From an uncultured Mucilaginibacter sp. (GTDB lineage Bacteria; Bacteroidota; Bacteroidia; Sphingobacteriales; Sphingobacteriaceae): DNA of 8,528 bases. Positions 1 to 6,130 of this stretch are shown here, piece by piece. How positions within the stretch are numbered: the first letter of the stretch is position 1; each line of letters opens with the position of its first letter. The stretch spans positions 1 to 8,528 of the forward strand of contig NZ_CAMLOV010000213.1 in assembly GCF_946481715.1 (NCBI RefSeq). The letters are read 5' to 3'. Below the pieces are notes generated by a model. That model was not told the origin of the DNA. It saw only the letters and a list, made by a program, of their open reading frames with translations, and did no database searches. The translations under genes and the position numbers were made by a program.

Positions 1-47
1 GACCACCGAGATCTACACTCTTTCCCTACACGACGCTCTTCCGATCT
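1..47 (+). other. Illumina P5/TruSeq universal adapter remnant (artefact)
   Basis: These 47 bases match, without a mismatch that I can see, the 3' part of the Illumina TruSeq universal (P5) adapter, from GACCACCGAGATCTACAC to the end GCTCTTCCGATCT. Only the first 11 bases of the full adapter are missing. Biological sequence starts at 48. The dihydroorotase-like reading frame is meaningful from codon 49-51 onward. This marks a contig edge or an untrimmed read and should be masked. Confidence 0.97.
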
Positions 48-48
48 G

Positions 49-636
49 GATATCCATTTCACTACCATATCCACCGCACGCTCGGTAGAGCTTATCCGCG
101 AAGCAAAAAAAAGGGGGCTTAAAGTTACCTGCGATACCGCCATACACAACATTGTACTTACCGACGAAGCATTAATAGGCTTCGACAGCCTTTATAAGGT
201 AAAACCACCCCTGCGTACCCAGGCAGATGTGGATGCGCTGATAACGGGCTTAACAGATGGCACTATTGATGCACTGGTAACCCAGCACACTCCGCACGAG
301 ATAGAATTTAAGGATGTAGAGTTTGAGGTGGCCGAGTATGGTATCATCGGTCTACAAACGGCGTTTTCGCTGGCGGTAAAAGCAGGGTTGCCGGTAGGGC
401 TCATTGTACAGAAACTATCCATCAACCCGCGCAAAATATTAAATGTAGACGTGCCTGCATTTTTGGAAGGCGAAAAAGCCAACCTCGTTTTGTTGGATAC
501 AGAAGCGGAATGGGAGTATAGCCGGGCAGCAAACCTATCTAAAAGCTATAATTCTCCGCTGCTGGGGCAGCATTTAAAAGGAAAAGTTTTGTTAACCTGT
601 AATAATAATCAAACATCTAACTCTAATCAATCATGA
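49..636 (+). CDS. pyrC: Dihydroorotase-like amidohydrolase, 3' part only (possibly non-catalytic)
   Basis: This is the C-terminal 195 residues of a class I dihydroorotase-type protein; the family is usually about 420 residues long. The 5' part is lost at the adapter junction at 47/48. The visible part begins DIHFTTISTARSVELIREAK, the family's H-x-STA-x-S helix. It continues with LTDEAL, KVKPPLRT and DGTIDALVTQHTPH, all hallmarks of the family. Active dihydroorotases hydrolyse or form the dihydroorotate ring in pyrimidine synthesis, using a DHAPH motif whose Asp acts in catalysis. Here that motif reads QHTPH (Gln at 283-285). The usual PHH pair reads IHN (142-150). Both changes suggest a divergent or pseudo-dihydroorotase, which in other bacteria can support aspartate transcarbamoylase structurally. 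The N-terminal HxH motif cannot be seen, so loss of activity is an inference. The stop codon overlaps the next start (ATGA at 633-636). Confidence 0.88.
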   Translation, partial: DIHFTTISTARSVELIREAKKRGLKVTCDTAIHNIVLTDEALIGFDSLYKVKPPLRTQADVDALITGLTDGTIDALVTQHTPHEIEFKDVEFEVAEYGIIGLQTAFSLAVKAGLPVGLIVQKLSINPRKILNVDVPAFLEGEKANLVLLDTEAEWEYSRAANLSKSYNSPLLGQHLKGKVLLTCNNNQTSNSNQS

Positions 637-1301
637 CTGACCAAAAAATAAGTGCAGCTATTACAGGCGCGCTGGCGGCCTTCTCTAAATACGACAGCTT
701 TAATGCGATTGCACTCAATGCTACATTCGAATCTGTTTTCTCGTCTGATGATGTTTTCCTGAAAAAGGTTGACTTGCTCGACGATATATTTAACGATAAC
801 CCAAAGCTGGAAGAGCTTCGCGAGGTGTTTTTCGACCTGTTGCTGGTAAATTTCTTTAGCGAAGACGTAAAGAAGCTGGAAGACGATTACCTGGAAACCC
901 CAGAATGGGAAAGGATTGAAGAGCAAACACTAGATAGGGGCACCGAACTATTAAACTTGCTGCTTTACCTTAACGAGTGCGAAGACGAAGATATAGATCC
1001 TGAGCTGGAAGATTACCTGAAAGAATTCCTACTGGTAGATGAGGACGAATTTCAGGATGAGTACCGTATATATGAACCAGTAATTGCCAACCAGATATTG
1101 GTAGAAAGCCCGCCCGCCCAGATAGCAAAAGTTGCAAGCACACTGCCGGAAGATTCGGAATTAAAAGAACTGTTTTACCCAATGATATGCTTTTTTCAAA
1201 ACACAGAGCCATCTGGGGATGAACTGAGCGCTTACGCCGATAATGCAATAAATAAATCTTTTGACATGGCGGTTTTAGAAATATTAGTTAGCTTTAAATA
1301 A
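633..1301 (+). CDS. Acidic hypothetical protein, translationally coupled to the dihydroorotase-like gene
   Basis: This is a 222-residue protein that I do not recognise. It is strongly acidic, with 53 Asp/Glu against 16 Lys/Arg by hand count. The acidic residues are densest around residues 81-143, which include NECEDEDIDPELEDYLK and LVDEDEFQDEY. It has no signal peptide or membrane segment, and the alternating Leu/acidic pattern suggests an all-helical soluble cytoplasmic protein. The start is well fixed: its ATG at 633 overlaps the upstream TGA as ATGA, which predicts translational coupling. The DUF4199 gene follows after 31 bases in the same direction. The place in the operon suggests co-expression with the dihydroorotase-like protein, but no function can be assigned. 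The nucleotide composition is like that of its neighbours. Confidence 0.85.
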   Translation: MTDQKISAAITGALAAFSKYDSFNAIALNATFESVFSSDDVFLKKVDLLDDIFNDNPKLEELREVFFDLLLVNFFSEDVKKLEDDYLETPEWERIEEQTLDRGTELLNLLLYLNECEDEDIDPELEDYLKEFLLVDEDEFQDEYRIYEPVIANQILVESPPAQIAKVASTLPEDSELKELFYPMICFFQNTEPSGDELSAYADNAINKSFDMAVLEILVSFK

Positions 1302-1332
1302 AATTTAAACTTATAATTAAACCTTTACAATC

Positions 1333-1935
1333 ATGACCGAAGATTTTGACAAACAACTAAAAAAGCAAAGCCTAAACAAAGGGCTTGTTTTAGGCCTGAT
1401 AATGGGAGTGCTTGGCATCCTGTCGTTTTATTTCATGACCGGTATGGCATCCTCCATGTTAGCTATCATAGCAGGCCCGGTAGTATTATCAATTATAATA
1501 CCTATTGTGCTTGCCGCGCTATTTTCTGGCGACCTGCGTAAAACTATTGGCGGATTCTGGAATTTTAAACAAGCCGTTACCGGTATATTTATTATGTTTT
1601 TTACTGCTTATGTCGTTAGTTACCTCATTAGCAGCGTTCTGTTTGCTAAACTGATTGAACCCAATATGGTTGATAAAACTGAGGCCGCTATGGTTAATGT
1701 GATGACCAATATGTTGGAGAAGACTTCGGCCGACCAGGCAGCTATTGACAAGAGCCTTGACGATGTGCACAAAAAGTTTGAAGAGCAAAAGAATATTACC
1801 GTTGGCAAGCAAATCCAATCGTTCGCGGTAGGGGTTATATTCGTTTTTGTTTTTGCCCTTATATTTGCTGCTATCTATAAAAAGGAGCGTCCGCTGTACC
1901 TTAACGATGCGGGTAATGTGGAACCTACTGTATAA
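1333..1935 (+). CDS. DUF4199-type integral membrane protein
   Basis: This is a 200-residue membrane protein. Four hydrophobic helices can be seen at about residues 17-36, 41-64, 80-105 and 161-182. A charged loop lies between helices 3 and 4 (about 110-158) and a short polar tail follows the last helix. The segment GGFWNFKQA (73-81) just before helix 3 and the overall four-helix plan resemble the DUF4199 family, which is common in Bacteroidota and has no established function. The loop from 113 to 155 is rich in Lys, Asp and Glu and may form a coiled or helical hairpin. The protein should sit in the inner membrane. The gene is last in the operon after the dihydroorotase-like gene and the acidic protein (31-base gap). 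It is followed by a strong hairpin terminator. The ATG at 1333 is the first in frame and is preceded by an AT-rich leader with no Shine-Dalgarno sequence, as expected in this phylum. Confidence 0.82.
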   Translation: MTEDFDKQLKKQSLNKGLVLGLIMGVLGILSFYFMTGMASSMLAIIAGPVVLSIIIPIVLAALFSGDLRKTIGGFWNFKQAVTGIFIMFFTAYVVSYLISSVLFAKLIEPNMVDKTEAAMVNVMTNMLEKTSADQAAIDKSLDDVHKKFEEQKNITVGKQIQSFAVGVIFVFVFALIFAAIYKKERPLYLNDAGNVEPTV

Positions 1936-1959
1936 GTTTTTTCAAACCATTATAAACCT

Positions 1960-1990
1960 AAAAAGGCCCCGAAATTCGGGGCCTTTTTTT
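1960..1990 (+). terminator. Bidirectional intrinsic terminator between convergent genes
   Basis: The inverted repeat GGCCCCGAA-A-TTCGGGGCC (1965-1983) is a perfect 9-bp GC-rich stem. It is flanked by A5 on the left (1960-1964) and T7 on the right (1984-1990). It lies 25 bases after the DUF4199 gene. Read from the minus strand it has a T5 tract, so it can also stop the convergent gene ending at 2032. Confidence 0.95.
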
Positions 1991-2031
1991 ATTGTTGAGT
2001 TTGGAGAACCGTTTTAAGTAGCAGTCGCCCC

Positions 2032-2373
2032 TTATTCCAGGGTGCCAATAGCGGTTGTAATGGCTTTTAATAGTTTACTGTCCATAGGTTCGCCTATGAT
2101 GATTTCCCAGCCTTGCTCCTGGCGTTGCAACCAATACATACAAGTACCGCTATTAAGGCTGGCAGGCATTACTACCTTGTACATCGCATCTTTACCGGCA
2201 TAAAGTACCTTCATCACCTTGGTACGGTAGCCCTTTTGCTGGTAATTAAACGAAATGGTAAATATTTTTGATGACGCTACCCCCGTGGTCGCCGTAGCGT
2301 TTGGCAACTTGTTTACATTCACAACAGTAAGTTGTACGTCCGACGGTTGTTGTTGGTATGCTGAAATAGACAT
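2032..2373 (-). CDS. Small hypothetical protein
   Basis: This is a 113-residue protein that I do not recognise. It has no signal peptide, membrane helix or known metal-binding motif. The sequence alternates beta-prone stretches (VQLTVVNVNKL, SKIFTISFNYQQ, KVMKVLYAG, AMYKVVMPA, CMYWLQRQEQGWEIIIGEP) and ends in a probable helix (DSKLLKAITTAIGTLE). This pattern suggests a small beta-rich domain closed by one helix. The start ATG (2371-2373) is the first in the frame and is supported by a leader with a 27-bp dyad. The gene is monocistronic: it is convergent with the DUF4199 gene, sharing the hairpin at 1960-1990, and about 200 bases separate it from the M56 gene upstream, which has its own terminator. 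Reading-frame length and codon use look real, but the function is unknown. Confidence 0.72.
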   Translation of the reverse strand: MSISAYQQQPSDVQLTVVNVNKLPNATATTGVASSKIFTISFNYQQKGYRTKVMKVLYAGKDAMYKVVMPASLNSGTCMYWLQRQEQGWEIIIGEPMDSKLLKAITTAIGTLE

Positions 2374-2380
2374 AGTATTT

Positions 2381-2407
2381 GTTAATAATAAGTTTTGCGT
2401 TATTAAC
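2381..2407. repeat. 27-bp dyad upstream of the small hypothetical gene
   Basis: Perfect 8-bp arms GTTAATAA (2381-2388) and TTATTAAC (2400-2407) are separated by 11 bases. The near arm ends 7 bases before the start codon of the minus-strand gene at 2373. It could be an operator for a dimeric regulator or a leader hairpin. The AT-only core of the arms makes chance more likely than for a GC-rich repeat. Confidence 0.6.
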
Positions 2408-2501
2408 TATTAATCAAAATCCCTGCCAATTGGCTGCTACAAGCAAAAAGTATAAATGAGGGGCTTCCTTTTGCACAATTTTAAGAACACCATAGTACAG
2501 A

Positions 2502-2541
2502 ATAAAAAACAGCAGGCCGGGTAAAATAATTACCCGGCCTT
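2502..2541 (-). terminator. Intrinsic terminator of the BlaI-M56 operon
   Basis: The stem AGGCCGGGTAA (2514-2524) pairs with TTACCCGGCCT (2530-2540): 11 perfect base pairs with a 5-base loop. On the minus strand it is followed by gctg and then T6 (complement of 2504-2509). It lies 31 bases after the stop of the M56 gene and is oriented to end that operon. Confidence 0.93.
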
Positions 2542-2571
2542 ACCTCTGTTAATTAACTATATAAAGGTTTA

Positions 2572-4542
2572 TTATTTTGCTTTTTTAGTATAGATGTAAA
2601 CCACGCCATATTTAGCTTTAGCGCCATATTTTTTTACAGTGTCGGCATCTGATGATGTGCTCATCCGGTCTATATCAAAGGCTGAGAGCTTTTTCAAGTC
2701 TTTCTCGGTAGCTTCTTTGCCGTCGATAATAATCAGTTTGTCCGATATCCGGCTGATGTTCTTCTCGCTGTAAAATATATTGCCTTGCAGGGCGCGTACC
2801 TCCGCAATGTCAGGGCTTCTGCTAGTACGGGTATAAACTTTTACATCGCTTAATTTTTTGGTTATATCGGCGGGCGAACTGTACGAGTAGGTCATCCTTT
2901 TAAGGTTATTAATTGGAGCAAGGTCGCCGTTTAATTTTGATGCGACTTCTAAGTCGCCGCCCCTCAACATAATTATCGAATCTAATTCGCGTGGCGTTAA
3001 TCCATCCATGTTCTTACTGCTTATTCTCAACCTGTTGATATCGTTTTTCCCGTTACCATAGCTTCGAACGATCACCATGGAGTCTGCCATTCGTGGGTTT
3101 AGGTCGCCCGTCAATTTCAGGTTTTTACCATTGATACGCACGGCAGTTACCCGGGTATCGGTTAGCCTGTCGGCCAATTGCCGGCCTTTTTCCGAATCGC
3201 TGGTGGTTACAAAGAGTATTTTGCTGTGAGGCTTAAAACCCATGCTATCATAATCGTTCAGCATGGCCTTAGCGGTTTCGGCCGTAACAATATTAACGGC
3301 AATGATCTTGTTTGGGTCGATCTTGTTAAACTCATCGATGGTTATTTTTTTGCCGTTGAGTACGTAGTTTAAAGAATCGAGCAGGCTGATGTTGTTGGTA
3401 GTAAAAGTAACCTTGCTTATCTTATTGGTATCGATGAGTAATTGAAGGTTTTCTTTTGTTGTATTGATGGTGCTGTTGATTGTTGCATCCAGTTTATCTG
3501 TTTTTATGTTACCGGATATGCTGTACTTGGCGTTGTCGCCACCAGGCTTGTTGTACGTTGTTGTTTTCATCGAAGTAGCTACGCTATTCACCAGCGGCAT
3601 TACACCGGCAAGTTTTTCGTTTATAGTCTTGCTGATAGCCTTATAAGCCTTTGCACTGTTCTTTTTAACCACCGCAGCGTTGCTGAAACTAAACACCAGC
3701 AGCAATGCCACAGCCGGCACAATAAAGGCATACCGGGTAAGGTTTACCCTCGAAGATCTTTTTGCATTCATCATAATTATACGTTTTTTTATGGTTGAAA
3801 TATTAAAGTGGTTTACAATGCCGGGCGTAGTAGCGTTAAAGCTTACGTTTACCAGGCTGTATTGGTAAGCTTTGGTATCGATGCCTTTGTTGAGTATTTT
3901 ACGATCGGTGATAAACTCGATGTTCTCGCGCACCGCCTTTTTCATCAACCATACGCCAGGGTTAAACCAGTAGAAAATACTGCTGAGTTCGGCTAATAAG
4001 ATATCAATAGTATGCCAACCGTTTACGTGTACCTGCTCGTGCAGTAAAATAGCTTTCAAGTCGGCCGCCGAGTGATTTGCCGGGTTGACATAAATGCTCC
4101 GCCAGAAAGAGAATGGGGCAGCTTCGCCACTGATAAGCCTTACCTCGTGGTTCAAAACGTTGGCGGATGTTGACCGTCGGTGAAGTTTTAGCAGGGAAAA
4201 TAGCTGCATTAACAACCTAAAGGCTAATAGCGCCGCGCCTGCCCAAAACACCACGGTTGCCCATTGCCAGTAATCGGGCTGGGCGAGGGGTTTTACCAGT
4301 TTTGCTGCAGGCGCCTGCCAGTTTAATATTACCGATTGTACAGGCGCGGCTATGTTCTCGTGCCGCTGGGCAAATGCCGTCAGGTCTATTTTGGGGTAGA
4401 TGCTGGCGAAAATGATAGCCGTTATTAAATAAACCCTGTTTAGCGAATAAAAAGTAAGGTGGCGAAGCACCAGGTAATAGCCCGCACAAAACAACAGCAG
4501 GGCCATGTTCACTTTAAATAAAAAAACAAATAAGGTTGGCAT
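2572..4542 (-). CDS. M56 (BlaR1-type) membrane metallopeptidase with SusC-plug-like C-terminal modules
   Basis: This is a 656-residue integral membrane zinc protease of the M56/BlaR1/MecR1 family. Hydrophobic helices lie at about 3-25, 36-50, 92-117 and 270-290, with a further hydrophobic stretch at about 178-199. The catalytic motif HEQVH is at 168-172 (bases 4027-4041). The conserved ENIEFITDRKIL segment follows at 206-217 and carries the likely third ligand Glu. In BlaR1 and MecR1 this protease cleaves the cognate BlaI/MecI repressor once the external sensor is engaged. Here the external part (about 290-656) shows no penicillin-binding SxxK/KTG pattern that I can find. It contains at least two SusC-plug-like modules instead. 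The clearer one (602-654) has IIIDGK, a -YG- and a closing YGVVYIYTKK; a weaker one spans 392-447. The gene starts 11 bases after the BlaI-type repressor gene, so the two form an operon. The ligand is unknown. Confidence 0.9.
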   Translation of the reverse strand: MPTLFVFLFKVNMALLLFCAGYYLVLRHLTFYSLNRVYLITAIIFASIYPKIDLTAFAQRHENIAAPVQSVILNWQAPAAKLVKPLAQPDYWQWATVVFWAGAALLAFRLLMQLFSLLKLHRRSTSANVLNHEVRLISGEAAPFSFWRSIYVNPANHSAADLKAILLHEQVHVNGWHTIDILLAELSSIFYWFNPGVWLMKKAVRENIEFITDRKILNKGIDTKAYQYSLVNVSFNATTPGIVNHFNISTIKKRIIMMNAKRSSRVNLTRYAFIVPAVALLLVFSFSNAAVVKKNSAKAYKAISKTINEKLAGVMPLVNSVATSMKTTTYNKPGGDNAKYSISGNIKTDKLDATINSTINTTKENLQLLIDTNKISKVTFTTNNISLLDSLNYVLNGKKITIDEFNKIDPNKIIAVNIVTAETAKAMLNDYDSMGFKPHSKILFVTTSDSEKGRQLADRLTDTRVTAVRINGKNLKLTGDLNPRMADSMVIVRSYGNGKNDINRLRISSKNMDGLTPRELDSIIMLRGGDLEVASKLNGDLAPINNLKRMTYSYSSPADITKKLSDVKVYTRTSRSPDIAEVRALQGNIFYSEKNISRISDKLIIIDGKEATEKDLKKLSAFDIDRMSTSSDADTVKKYGAKAKYGVVYIYTKKAK

Positions 4543-4553
4543 TGTTGTAACTA

Positions 4554-4910
4554 TTAAGGTTTTTCTATCAGTTTAATAATCTCTTTTAACTCGCTGGCGC
4601 TTATCTTTTTTTCGTTTGCAAAAAAGGTAACCAGGTCTTTATAAGAGTTTTTAAAGTAATCGCTTACAAAACCACTCATAAAGCGTTTTTTGTATTCTTC
4701 TTCTTGTATAGCAGGGGTGTACCGGTAAGAGTTGCCCAATTTTTCGCTTTTTAAAAAACCCTTGGCCTCCAGGTTTTTTATGGTTGATGCCAGAGTGGTG
4801 TAAGGCGGCTTAGGTTCACTTAGTAATTCCAAAAAATCCCTTATAAAACCGGTGCCTTTTTGCCAGGCTGCCTGCATAGCTTCTTCTTCCTGCTGTGATA
4901 ATTTCTCCAT
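4554..4910 (-). CDS. BlaI/MecI/CopY-family transcriptional repressor
   Basis: This is a 118-residue winged-helix repressor. The N-terminal domain begins with the family pattern LSQQEEEAMQAAWQKG. The recognition helix region YTTLASTIKNLEAKGFL (37-53) corresponds to the YTTVxTLLxRLxxKGLL signature of BlaI-type proteins. The wing (about 54-66) and a helical dimerisation tail (KDLVTFFANEKKISASELKEIIKLIEK) follow. Such repressors bind as dimers and are removed by cleavage by the cognate M56 protease, which is encoded immediately downstream. I choose the ATG at 4908-4910 rather than the in-frame ATG at 4970. The homologous region begins at MEKLSQQEE. The extra 20 codons would also cover a promoter and two operator-like dyads. 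The operon is probably autorepressed through those sites. The regulated process cannot be deduced, and beta-lactam resistance should not be assumed because no beta-lactamase is nearby. Confidence 0.92.
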   Translation of the reverse strand: MEKLSQQEEEAMQAAWQKGTGFIRDFLELLSEPKPPYTTLASTIKNLEAKGFLKSEKLGNSYRYTPAIQEEEYKKRFMSGFVSDYFKNSYKDLVTFFANEKKISASELKEIIKLIEKP

Positions 4911-4915
4911 CTTTC

Positions 4916-4949
4916 TACGATTGTTTCGTAAATCTACGACTATTTCGTA
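4916..4949. promoter_or_regulatory. Tandem BlaI-type operator, two TACGA-N5-TCGTA dyads
   Basis: Two perfect dyads of identical form lie directly before the repressor start. Site 1 is TACGA-TTGTT-TCGTA at 4916-4930 and site 2 is TACGA-CTATT-TCGTA at 4935-4949. Their centres are 19 bp apart, close to two helical turns. The spacers differ while the arms are identical, which points to selection on the arms. BlaI-family dimers bind dyads of this size and often control their own operon. Binding here is inferred. Confidence 0.85.
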
Positions 4950-4958
4950 ATAATACAA
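4929..4958 (-). promoter_or_regulatory. Candidate promoter of the BlaI-M56 operon
   Basis: Read on the minus strand, TTG (complement of 4956-4958) is followed after 19 bases by TAGATTTA (complement of 4929-4936). The Bacteroidota consensus is TTG-N19-TAnnTTTG, so only the last base differs. The predicted start would leave a leader of roughly 10-15 bases before the ATG at 4910. Both operator-like dyads overlap or adjoin the -7 element, which fits repression by blocking RNA polymerase. Confidence 0.6.
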
Positions 4959-5107
4959 GGTATTTAACAAATTTTAACAAAAAAGCTGTGTAGGCAATTA
5001 AGCGTTGGATCCATAGAAGGCGCAGGGTGCGACCAGCTTGTGTGATTGTTTTTGGTTCTGCGGCTCTGACGGAAAAAAAAACTATATATCTGTACTAGCC
5101 AATCCCC

Positions 5108-5138
5108 TTTGCAAATACGGCTTAATATATTAGTTTTG
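5108..5138 (+). promoter_or_regulatory. Bacteroidota-type promoter of the SDR gene
   Basis: TTTG (5108-5111) is followed by exactly 19 bases and then TAGTTTTG (5131-5138). This is a complete match to the Bacteroidota housekeeping consensus TTTG-N19-TAnnTTTG. It lies 34 bases upstream of the SDR start codon. No dyad of the BlaI operator type overlaps it, so the divergent gene is probably not controlled by that repressor. Confidence 0.8.
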
Positions 5139-5172
5139 AGTAACGCAAACCCCTTACTAAATTATTGTCACC

Positions 5173-6015
5173 ATGCCTATTACAACCACCGTTATAACCG
5201 GGGCAACATCCGGTATTGGCAAAGAAACCGCTTTGGCCCTTGCAAAAAAAGACCACGCCCTTTACCTGTTGGTGCGGGATATGGACAAGGGCGAACAGGT
5301 AAAACATGAATTAATAAGCGCATCAAAAAATAATAATATTTACCTGGTGTTTTGCGACCTATCTGATATGGATAGTATTCATACCGCAGCCAGCGTGCTA
5401 AAAAGTAGCCTGTTTAGTATTAATGTATTAATAAACAATGCTGGTGGTGTTTTCCCCCAACATCAGCTTACTAAAGACGGTTTTGAGATGACCTTCGCGG
5501 TGAACCACCTGGGCCACTTTTTATTAACACATTTGCTGCTACCCTTGCTGGAGAAAGGGCAGGCCCGCATTATAAACGTAAGCAGCGATGCACACCGAAT
5601 GGGCAAACCCAGGTTTAACGACCTACAGTGGATGAGTGGGGACTACTCGCCACTTAAGGCTTATGCGATGGCCAAACTTTTCAATATTTATTTTACGCGG
5701 TCATTGGCGGTGAAGTTGGGGCCAAAGGGAGTAACTGCGTTTGCACTGCACCCCGGCACGGTAAGTACAAATTTTGGCGAAGGGCTGGCCGGCATTGGTA
5801 AAATTTTACTATGGCTGGCAAGGCCTTTTATGATAACTGCCGAGCAAGGCGCTAAAACCAGTATTTTCCTGGCGAGTGGCAGTAAGGTAGATGCAAAAAG
5901 CGGCAAATATTTTAAAAACTCCAGCGTTGCCAATCCGTCCGCAACAGCGCTGGATGATAGCGCACGCGCTAAATTGTGGGATTTGAGTATGCAAATGATA
6001 GAAACATTCGTATAA
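5173..6015 (+). CDS. Short-chain dehydrogenase/reductase (retinol dehydrogenase-like)
   Basis: This is a 280-residue cytoplasmic oxidoreductase of the classical SDR superfamily with a single Rossmann domain. The nucleotide-binding motif TGATSGIG is at 9-16. The NNAG motif is at 88-91, and the structural/catalytic Asn lies in NHLGHF at 111. The serine motif INVSS is at 134-138, YAMAK (Tyr164, Lys168) gives the catalytic YxxxK, and HPGTV is at 193-197. Arg35 after the second strand (LLVRDMDKG) favours NADP(H) over NAD(H). The NVSSDAH and HPGTVSTNF spacing resembles retinol dehydrogenase/WW-domain oxidoreductase-like SDRs, but the substrate cannot be told from the sequence. The gene stands alone, divergent from the BlaI operon, with its own consensus promoter. 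All key residues are present and the length is normal. The ATG at 5173 sits directly before the first beta strand. Confidence 0.93.
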   Translation: MPITTTVITGATSGIGKETALALAKKDHALYLLVRDMDKGEQVKHELISASKNNNIYLVFCDLSDMDSIHTAASVLKSSLFSINVLINNAGGVFPQHQLTKDGFEMTFAVNHLGHFLLTHLLLPLLEKGQARIINVSSDAHRMGKPRFNDLQWMSGDYSPLKAYAMAKLFNIYFTRSLAVKLGPKGVTAFALHPGTVSTNFGEGLAGIGKILLWLARPFMITAEQGAKTSIFLASGSKVDAKSGKYFKNSSVANPSATALDDSARAKLWDLSMQMIETFV

Positions 6016-6022
6016 TTGATAA

Positions 6023-6042
6023 AATCGTGTTTAAACACGATT
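6023..6042. repeat. 20-bp perfect palindrome after the SDR gene
   Basis: AATCGTGTTTAAACACGATT is a perfect 10+10 palindrome starting 8 bases after the SDR stop codon. On the plus strand it is not followed by a T-run, so it is at best a weak intrinsic terminator. It could equally be a protein-binding site for the cytochrome gene downstream. Confidence 0.7.
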
Positions 6043-6048
6043 AAAATG

Positions 6049-6076
6049 ACATTTCTGTAACATTTCTGTTCAGAAA
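6049..6076. repeat. Repeat cluster upstream of the cytochrome gene
   Basis: ACATTTCTGT occurs twice in direct orientation (6049-6058 and 6060-6069), 11 bp apart, or about one helical turn. The second copy is also the left arm of the inverted repeat TTTCTG-TT-CAGAAA (6063-6076). Such phased repeats 55-80 bases upstream of a start are typical of regulator binding sites. The regulator is unknown. Confidence 0.5.
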
Positions 6077-6130
6077 GCGTTCTTTTTGACTTTTTTGCGT
6101 TAGATTAGTGCATTATACTGCACCAAAAGC

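Noticed and set aside
2425..2434. GCCAATTGGC palindrome in the gap between the small hypothetical gene and the M56 gene
   Set aside because: A lone 10-bp palindrome is expected by chance at this scale and has no supporting promoter context.
3178..3996. Several plus-strand open frames opposite the M56 gene
   Set aside because: They are antisense shadows of a long, well-supported coding region and have no recognisable domains.
4911..4970. N-terminal 20-codon extension of the BlaI-type repressor starting at 4970
   Set aside because: The extension has no family similarity, and it would run through a promoter match and two operator dyads. The ATG at 4910 gives the expected family start.
2572..4970. 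Reading the BlaI-M56 pair as a beta-lactam resistance system
   Set aside because: There is no beta-lactamase gene or penicillin-binding sensor domain in the window, and in this phylum such pairs are often found without either.
4971..5100. Possible small RNA between the divergent operons (AAGCTG at 4983 with CAGCTT at 5034, TGGATCCA palindrome, A9 run)
   Set aside because: The stem is only 6 bp with a 45-base loop, there is no matching promoter and terminator pair, and no known RNA family is recognisable.
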